This document shows, one piece after another, positions 55,971 to 64,000 of a stretch of DNA of 64,000 nucleotides. The stretch is from Setophaga petechia. Its lineage: Eukaryota > Chordata > Aves > Passeriformes > Parulidae. The stretch's first letter is position 1. Each line of letters opens with the position of its first letter. The stretch covers positions 1,736,001-1,800,000 of the forward strand of contig JANCRA010000018.1 of the NCBI GenBank assembly GCA_024362935.1. Direction: 5' to 3'. The position numbers and the translations under genes were made by a program. The notes beneath the pieces are model-generated. The model was not told where the DNA came from. It did not search any database and saw nothing but the letters and a program-made list of their open reading frames with translations.

Positions 55971-58900
55971 TGATCACTTTTCTTTTTGTTGCTCTTTGAA
56001 ATAATAATGTGAAAGAGGAGGGATAACAAAGAAGGATAAAGAAGGAAGAGGGCCAAATTGTGATCACTCCTTCCTGAGTTTTAAAACTGCATAATTTGAT
56101 TAATTTAACGTCTGGCCAGCTCTCATCAATGGAACCCATCAGTATGACAAGGGCATCCCCTCCCCAGGTGCTGCCAGACAGGTCAGCTCTTCTCCAGCAC
56201 TCATATGAGAAATGGATTTGGTGTAAGAGAACCCAACCAGACCTCCCCCACATTGTGGAAAACCAAACTCTTCAGAAAGCAATTTTTTTTTTCTTATAGA
56301 CAACACAAAACTGTTCCCTGCCACATCTGAAGAAGCAACATTTTTTAGGGATTTGGGTTTTTTGCGGATCGTTTGGAAGCTTGACTTTGAGCACGTAAGA
56401 TGTCACTGTAGGACGACCAAGCGGTTCCCTCAGTTGTACCACTCTAAACTTCTTGATCCAAACCAGGACAAGCCAGGCAGCCACATCTCCCAGGTGTGGC
56501 ACAGCTGCCCAGTGAATCAGGAAAGGAAGAATCTGCCTGGGAAGAGACTTGCCCCTTGAGCACAGACCACCCTGGCCACTGCCTGAGGGTCAACTTTCTC
56601 TTCAGAGAGCTTCTGGTGGCCACAGAATTTCTTTTTGAAGACCAAAATTAAAACTAAGCCCATATATTTCTTTCCTTAAATGCACTTCCATGCCTATGAA
56701 CTCTGGCTAATCTTAACCCTGTGTTTAAAGCATCAGTGTTTGGTGCAAATACATTTTTAAGGGCTCACAGTGATAACCACTATTCCTTCTGAGGTGCTGC
56801 CCAACTGTCAAATTAAGTCTGATCAATATTACAGAGCATGAAAACCAGCACTATCAGCAGCCTTGGCTATGGAAAACCAAAAGCAACCCAATGCCAAGGA
56901 TACCTAATTCATTTTCCTGAACACTTTCAACAAACCATTAAAATTTCTGTAAATAAAAAACAACCATGTTTCCATATTTTGGTGAGTTGACAGAGTTGCC
57001 CCTTTTAGAAGCATTACAGCTGGGAAGGAACTGTGTCTTCATTTCAATACATTCATAGAATTTATTCTAGGTGCCTATTTACACATTTCCTGGCCCAAAC
57101 AATAGCTCCCCCTCAGCCTCCTGTGCCATGTGTGCATCGGTCACTGCCTGGCATCATCCCTCTCATGACTCAGGCTGTGTACAATTGTCCTGACAACTCA
57201 CAACAGTTTATCATCATTGTTTGGTATAATTGGAAACAGAAGTATTTATACACACCCGTGTACCCTACAACTAAATTTATAAAGGCAACTGTCTCTTTTA
57301 ATCTATAGCACAGCCAGTGTAAACAGTAATTTGAAGGAATATTCAGATTTATTACGTTACTCTCTTAAAGATCAATGTTTAAAATGGATATATATTGCAT
57401 TAATCCAAACACACAACAAATCATAAAGCTATTTACACAATAAATTTACAATTCCCGCAGACACTTTAATCCTGTTTCTGTTTCCAAGGACCGCTCTTGT
57501 CTGCACACACACACATCCACCCACAAACATACTCCCTCACTCAGAAAGTACTATTGTAATGTTAATTAACCTAATTTATAAACCACCAACTAGACCTGTA
57601 ACCCCAGCACAATATACATTTAACCATAAATATGTGAATTAAAGGCACATTAAGGGGAAGGGACAAAAGAAAGGAAATTTGGCTCTGGAGCTGAGGCGCG
57701 ATCCCGACCTCAGCCCTGGCACCTCTGGTGTCACCTCTCTGCGAGTCAACAGCATCACTTTGGGCTTCAATCCTGCTCGTCTCACCTTCCTGCAGCCCAG
57801 CCATACCCCAAGTTATTTAAACTTCATTTCTGTGGTTTAAAATAATATCCCATTGACGTGGGATCCAAAACGCCTTCAGAGCTAATAAAATGTCACCCTG
57901 CCAAACTGAGGCGATACGTGCCAACCTTTAGCCCAGTGTGAAATTTTATAACTGAGTTATAAACCCCTCAAAAAACAGAGCTTATAATGGAAAGGCTGAC
58001 AGATTCTTAACTATACAGTTTCCAGTGGGCTTCTGCTTAATATACTGTATTTCTTCGCCTTGAAGATATTAATTTACTTTTTGAAATGTTCATTGCTAAG
58101 ATTAAGCGTAGGGTTTTGAAATGTGTTCATAGGCAATTTATGCAGGCACACAAATGTACTCTTCTCCAGATGCAGAGAATACTAATTTGAAAATGATTTA
58201 TACGCTGCTCCACACTGTACATCCATCCTCTGCTCAAAAGGTTTCCCTCTGACACAACACTGGGATCATCTCATATATTAACCCTCTGATAGCATTAGAA
58301 ATTCATTGAAAAATTGATGAGGATTTTGGTCGATGGCATGGGCTGGAATGGATTTTGTGGGTTTCAGCAAAAATTGTCGAGAAGGGTAGAATAGATACAG
58401 AACAGACTCATCAACAAGTGAACACACTGGAAAATAAAGGTCTATCCATACAAAATATGCATTTCTATGAGAGCACAAGCAACAGAGAGGTTGAGAAATG
58501 CTGTGAAAACACAACAAAGTTCTAAATCCTTAGGAGAACCAGTCCTTAGCCCAATGACTTGGTATTTGGCTGTGTTCATGCACCATGCTGACCATGGTAT
58601 TTCCACAGCAGCCCCTGGCTGTGCACAGGAGACTGAAATGATGCAGGAAAGATGTAGTAACAGGCCCCACAGCTGACATTAAAATGAGCTTACAGACTTA
58701 CACATCACTTGGCATGTGAATATTTAGCAACAAACATTCCTTCAGCAATTGAAAATATGTTTAAAAAACAATTCTACACTTACACCTCCACCAGGAGTGT
58801 AAGAGTAGAATTTTCTTATTTTCCTTTCCTCACTTGGTCCCCAGCTCCTCCACATGTAGAGGTTTGAGTCCTGCTTGGATGTCTGCTATGTACACATCAA

Positions 58901-61900
58901 TGGTTTGCCGCCCAATATGACCAAAAAACCCACACATATACTTGAAAACAACCTATCTCAACATTTTCAAAGGAAATATCTTCTCTTTGAAGCTACGTGA
59001 ATGCCTATATTCACTATAAATATGGGAGTATAAAATGCATCAGTGATGAAAAAATACACTTGCCTTTGAAGGGTGAAGGCACAGGAGAGGTGAGCAGGAT
59101 TTACTTTATTTTTGACCATAGTAAAATTTCCTGGGCTTTGCAGCCCCCACTCCATCTCGTGTGGCCTCTTGGAGCACCATAAGAGAAATAGCAGCAGACA
59201 CCTGAAGGCTCATTCAACACTCACAGGAGATGAGAGAGAGAATTTATAGATACAGTGGGTGAGATTTCTTGTGGAATATAGTCTGCTTCATCTCTACCTC
59301 GATTTTATCAAAAATATACTGGCAGTCAAGATGAATGGCTCCCACAAGAGATAGAGAAAGCCAAATACGTGCACCATAAACACACGACCCTAAATTGCCT
59401 TAAAGTAAAAGGGGTAGAGGAAAGCTTTGAACTGCCCAGGAACCCTTCTCTTGTTTCAATTACATGTTATGCTATGGTCCTTAATAAAATTATTCCCCTG
59501 CTATGGACACCAAGGCTAAACCAACCAATTCATTTGGGAAACTAGCTCATTGGAGAACTGCTGGAAGTGATGGTTTTGGTGATGATGACAGGGGAGAAGG
59601 TCCCCTGATTCCTCAGGGAACAGACCAAAATACTCCTCTGAAGCTCACACTCTACTTTTGTCTTTCACCATAAAGATTTTTAGGCATCACTAAATACCAC
59701 GAACACAGAATTCAGTATTTTTGCCAAAGAGTTGAATGTAATTATGATTTTAGAAAAGATACTTCAGATATCCAGTGGAGGAGATTCAGCAATTTGTTCT
59801 GTCAACTGGGAGAACAACTTCAGTAGAAAACCATTTCATCTGCCCCTGCTTGAGATGATATATTTTATTTGAAATAATTTCCTCAGACTGTGTCTGGAGG
59901 GTGAAAAGTGACTTGTTCTTATTTATCTTTCTTTTGGGGCTACATGAATTTCAGACTCATGAAAGTGAGGGACTGATAGCAGTTAAGCCAGGCAGAGCAT
60001 TGGCAGGTGAGCTCAGAGCTTCCACTCTGCTGCCAATGTGTCTCCACTGCAGCCCCAAATATCTCTATATTCTAGGGAATAGCCAGCCTTTAACAGGCAC
60101 TGCCACTTTTAAAATACCAATAACTGTGATCTATGACTTGGATTTCCTATGGAATGGCAACTAGATTGGTTTCAAAAGTACTTCTCCCCTGCCTGCATTA
60201 AGGGTTTGTCGAACACCCTCTGCTGCAATATCCAAATATTAACTCAGGCCATTAATTCCCAAGCATGGGCACTAAAACACTGGGTGTCCACGTGGTGGGA
60301 GGGCTCAGAGGGACAGTGGGGCAGTCAGAGATGGGCCTTGAGAAACCACAGAGGGGAGAAATGCAGCAAGGACTCAGTGCTGAGAAACTGCAGCTCTCAG
60401 CGATAACGAGAAACCAAAGAATGCCTAAAACAGAGACAGGAACGTGGCTTTCCAAAACCACCTCTTGTGGTACTCTAAAGCATTTTGGTTTAATTCTGCC
60501 TACAGTTTCTCCAGGAGGAGCTGGAAGCAGAGTTGAGCTTGTTTTTGTTCTATGAAGTTGAGCCCAGCCTCACAGGTGATGTTGAGATGTATTTTGGGGT
60601 CCATTTTTCAGTAGCCACTGGATTTGGCCCTAGATAGTGTGCTTGGCTTAAACAAATCACAGAGCAGTTACAAAACTACAGCAGTTCCAATTGCCCTGGA
60701 AACACCAGAAGGACTTCACAGGAGCATCCTGAGGACAACACCACAGCTCCTGGTTGGAAAACATTTTTTTCTGAGTACCATTTTTTTATGTTTGCTCTGG
60801 GCTTGGAGGTTTAGGCCACCACTGCATGGAGTATTTGTGCCATGTTGTTCCTCACAGCCCACATTCTCCAGGAATAAGGAACAAATAAGATTATGTTTAT
60901 CTTCTATGAATCATAAACTATCAGTTTTCAGTGCAACCTTACCTCAGTGCTCTCCTAAGAGCACGTTTTTTACAGTACGTGAAACCAAGGGCTCTAAAGA
61001 ATCATAGGGCAGAGATGAATCAGTTAGGAAGAACCCATTAAACATGAATCCATGGAAATCCTCCCTTTTTGTTGTTGTTGAATATGCCTACAATAAACGC
61101 TACAGTGTGACTTGCAATTTCCTCAAGTTCCTTTCCTCAGAACAATGATGGTTGGCAGCCGCTCAAGATGCTTCAGTAAACTTTGCAAGATAGAAAGCAA
61201 TTTAGTTTCCCTGTAAGACTTCATTGCTGAAGTTATGCCCATTGATTTCCAGCCTCATAATTAAAATTCCTCATTAAACATGCTTGACAGCTGAATGTGA
61301 TTCCTTTTACCTGCTACTGCTACCTTTTTTTTTCCCTTGTGATACCATTTCATTACAAAAGAACAATAGATTTCCTTTCAGGGTAATATAAGGGCACGGT
61401 GAGTAATGTACTTTCTATCCTACAGAAGGCCTAATATTGTTAATTTGCTAAATCAATTAAAAGAAACCACTTTGGAGCACGACTCAAGCCCTGCATATGG
61501 ATCACATCAGCCATAATGTGCAGGAGTTCAAAGGCTGGCATTTCGCCCCAGTTGGCACCTAACAGTTTACTCTGATCCAGGGAATTTGGCTCTTGATTTC
61601 AAACAAATGCATCCTGAAGGCTTAAGGCCAGGAGTAGCTCCGTGTGATTTATGTTTCATATTTTCTCATAACACAAAACCTAAAGAGCTAAAAAAAAAGA
61701 AGAAAAAGTTGTTATTACAGGGCATTTGCTGCAACGTTCATGTAAATACAGAATTACTCAACTGCCCCGTGCACCTTGTGTTGTTTAATATGAGCTTTTC
61801 CTCTGAGTGGCTGTTTGATTCCCTAAAATTCCTCCTCCTCCTGCCAGCTCTGACAATCCAAAATGGAAATTACCTGTTTGTAAGTGGTTTTGCTCTCCAG

Positions 61901-62460
61901 GCCAGAGAGCTCACACACAAAGGCAACCACCACCTTTCCCAGCAGGAGATGTTTGCCCTGAAACACCCAGCCAGGAGATGGTACTGGCTGCCCTGGAAAC
62001 ACCCCACAGAGCCCCAGCTGTGCAACCAGCTGCAGGGCTGGGGGAACCTCACATCTGCTCCCAGCCCAGCATCAACCCCACCTTCTGCTGGCCACCACAG
62101 GAGGGTGGATGCACGAGGAGATTTACCAAAAAACTGAGGGATTTTTACAGGGTTAGCAATGCTGACCTTGGATGGGGCTGGCTTCAAGAGCCCTCAGAGC
62201 ACCCCAGGAATTCTTAGGCTCAAGCACTTGGCAAAGGAGTAGAAACTCCCTTCTCAATCATAAAATTAGCAATGAGAAAAGTTTCAAATGGCAGATTCAA
62301 ATTTACAGGCGCAGTTAAAACATTTAGTACTGCCTCATATGCCAGGTTCCTGGTGCAAAACACATTGTCAGAGCTGCTTTAGAAATGAGAGAGAGGAATG
62401 GATCACTGCTTGAAGAACAATTAATCGCTCCACACTTTAAAACCGCAATTACATGCCTTT

Positions 62461-62481
62461 TTTGTTTGTTTGTTTGTTTTC
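62461..62481 (+). repeat. (TTTG)n short tandem repeat
   Basis: There are about five TTTG units in a T-rich context. It is an ordinary simple repeat with no associated gene. Confidence 0.85.
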
Positions 62482-64000
62482 TCTCATTTTCAGATGGCTT
62501 TCCAAGTTCCAGTTTGGAAATTGAGGAATCCAGTCACCATTCCAGTGGAGCACAAGGTAATTAGCAACATACTGCCATGCAGTGTTGCAGTGTTGTGTCT
62601 TTTCATGGAAAACAAATAAAATGTTGTGTTACTATGCACTGCTGGTCCCCAAAGTTGGTAAAGCCCAGCCCTGCATGGATTTTCTCTCCTGCACATGAAC
62701 ATAACACTTGTTTATAGCAGTGCCCAGTGACAGTTAATGTGCTGTCAGCATTTTCATTACAAGCCCTATTTTTCTATGGTTTATAACTTGGATATTTTTT
62801 CCTCCCAAAAAAATGTGGATGTAATGCTTATGGACCTGATAGTGTGAATATTTTAAGTCATGCTAAGATGAAATTTGATACCACAGGCTGTGAATGTGAA
62901 AGTGAGGGATATTCATTCTGACAGAGATTGTAGAAATAAAAGCTTTAAAAGAAAACGACAAATAAGTATTCGAATACACTGGTTTTATGATAGATATTGC
63001 TAATTTTTCAGGTGGCAGGTGTGGAATGCAGGGAGGCAGCCATTGCTGCTGACACCTTCCTTTCTCTGGGAACTTCTATCTACTAAAAAGATTTCAGGAA
63101 GCCTAAGTGAAGAGATTCCATTGCTCTCATTGGTGGAAAAGTACAGATACTGTGTACCTAGTAGAAAAAAAAGTCAGATCAAGGTTTAAACATGACACCC
63201 CACAAAAAAGACTGGAGCATTTGCAGTGTTTGCACTGCAGAACAAACACAACAATGCAATATATGCCTCTCCAGGACCAGTTGTGGGCAGGATCAGGGTA
63301 GGTAGGGGGTAGGTTCAGGCAAAAGAGCACCATGACCTGCACGTCCCTTTTGAGCACAAACACTGTAATTTTTGGACCTTTTGGAGGTGGAAGCAGCAGC
63401 CTCCAGGCAAGTGATGAGGAGTGAACATGAAAAGCAGATGCCAAGAGCTGCTCAGGAGATGTGAGGACAGCAGACAGAAGAGGTGGCATTGCTACAGCAG
63501 TGCTGAGCCAAAGCCACCCCAGGGGCTGCCAGCAAAGGCAGTGCTGTCCCTTCTTCCACAAAAACCACCAGGTCTCTTATTTTGGAGCGTGTGTCTTGCT
63601 GAGGAGCTATTTGGCTGTGTCTGATGTGGGTGATGCTGCAGTATATCAGGGAGACACAGGACACATCCCATGTCTCCGCTCTTTGTTTTTTCTGGAGAGG
63701 AAATCCGTCTGCACGGTCCCCTGGGAGCCATGGGACACTCCACTGGAGGCCTGATAAGCACAGCATGAGGACCTTTGCCACTCATTGATGTTGGCTGAAC
63801 CTACAGCCAGCCTTTCAGGAGGCACCTTGAGCTGTGTGGGCAGCAGGACACCCATTCTGGCTTCCCTGATGGATGAACACACCCAGCACACGCTGCTGGC
63901 ACGAGCCTGTGGGACTCCCTTTGGGGTCACAGGAGGCTGTGGGCAACTGAGGAAAGATTTTGCATGTTACAGACAAATTGTCTCTTCCGAGCAGCAGGTT

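Larger units (their letters stand above)
27166..64000 (-). other. MECOM: Upstream region: MECOM long-isoform intron / EVI1 5' flank
   Basis: About 36.8 kb without any exon I can recognise. The MDS1 exons (MRSKGRARK start; the exon ending ...SYGWE) are not present, so the PR-isoform intron continues past the right edge. The content is mostly unique sequence with one clear CR1 copy, small simple repeats and several CpG-retaining or motif-rich segments that look regulatory (28.0, 28.35, 33.05, 53.2, 55.6-56.0 and 57.6-58.0 kb). No tRNA, rRNA, LTR or DNA transposon could be identified by eye. Confidence 0.8.

Noticed and set aside
27166..64000. Search for MDS1 exons 1-2 or the MDS1-only terminal exon upstream
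   Set aside because: No frame matches the expected peptides (MRSKGRARK start, GPYVGEQRSNLKDPSYGWE, or the alternative MDS1 C-terminus). They are taken to lie beyond the right edge or to be undetectable by eye.

Overview
The window is vertebrate nuclear DNA, most probably from a bird. It carries one recognisable gene, MECOM (PRDM3; the MDS1 and EVI1 complex locus), on the minus strand. The avian call rests on compact introns, a dense CpG-island promoter and several CR1-type retrotransposon 3' ends that finish in the ATTCTATGA-like tail. CR1 also occurs in turtles and crocodilians, so 'bird' is likely rather than proven. Gene identity rests on the deduced protein: seven N-terminal zinc fingers, a large central exon containing the CtBP-type motifs PFDLT and PLDLS, and the C-terminal part of a PR domain. 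The paralogue PRDM16 fits less well.

Layout, read right to left in the direction of transcription. About 27.2-64.0 kb is upstream sequence. For the long PR-domain isoform (MDS1-EVI1) it is a large intron. For the short isoform (EVI1) it is 5' flank. It shows no coding exon, one CR1 copy, and several segments that look like cis-regulatory elements, including GATA, RUNX and ETS motif clusters near 28.0, 33.05 and 55.6-56.0 kb. A CpG island at about 25.6-28.9 kb is the likely EVI1 promoter, and a strong splice donor at 26218 probably ends a non-coding exon 1. Coding exons follow at 24441-24575, 14138-14240, 12173-12389, 10350-10497, 9159-9312, 2548-3910 and 356-443. Every junction has GT/AG signals and every reading phase matches. 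Positions 1-355 begin the next intron. The C-terminal three-finger domain, the acidic tail, and the MDS1 exons carrying the N-terminal half of the PR domain all lie outside the window.

Two products are expected. The PR isoform enters from exons off the right edge and uses 24441-24575 as coding sequence. The short isoform starts in the CpG island, treats that same exon as leader, and begins translation at an ATG at 14186 inside the next exon. In that transcript the leader contains several short upstream ORFs. Inside the 1.36-kb exon there is a strong internal acceptor in the correct phase. Its use would remove 326 codons, including fingers 6 and 7, and this corresponds to the known mammalian delta-324 EVI1 variant.

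I found no clearly undescribed gene system. The points of most interest are the post-transcriptional architecture (uORFs, the internal acceptor, a long AAT repeat beside the PR exon acceptor, and a duplicated donor-bearing unit in the promoter) and the candidate enhancers.
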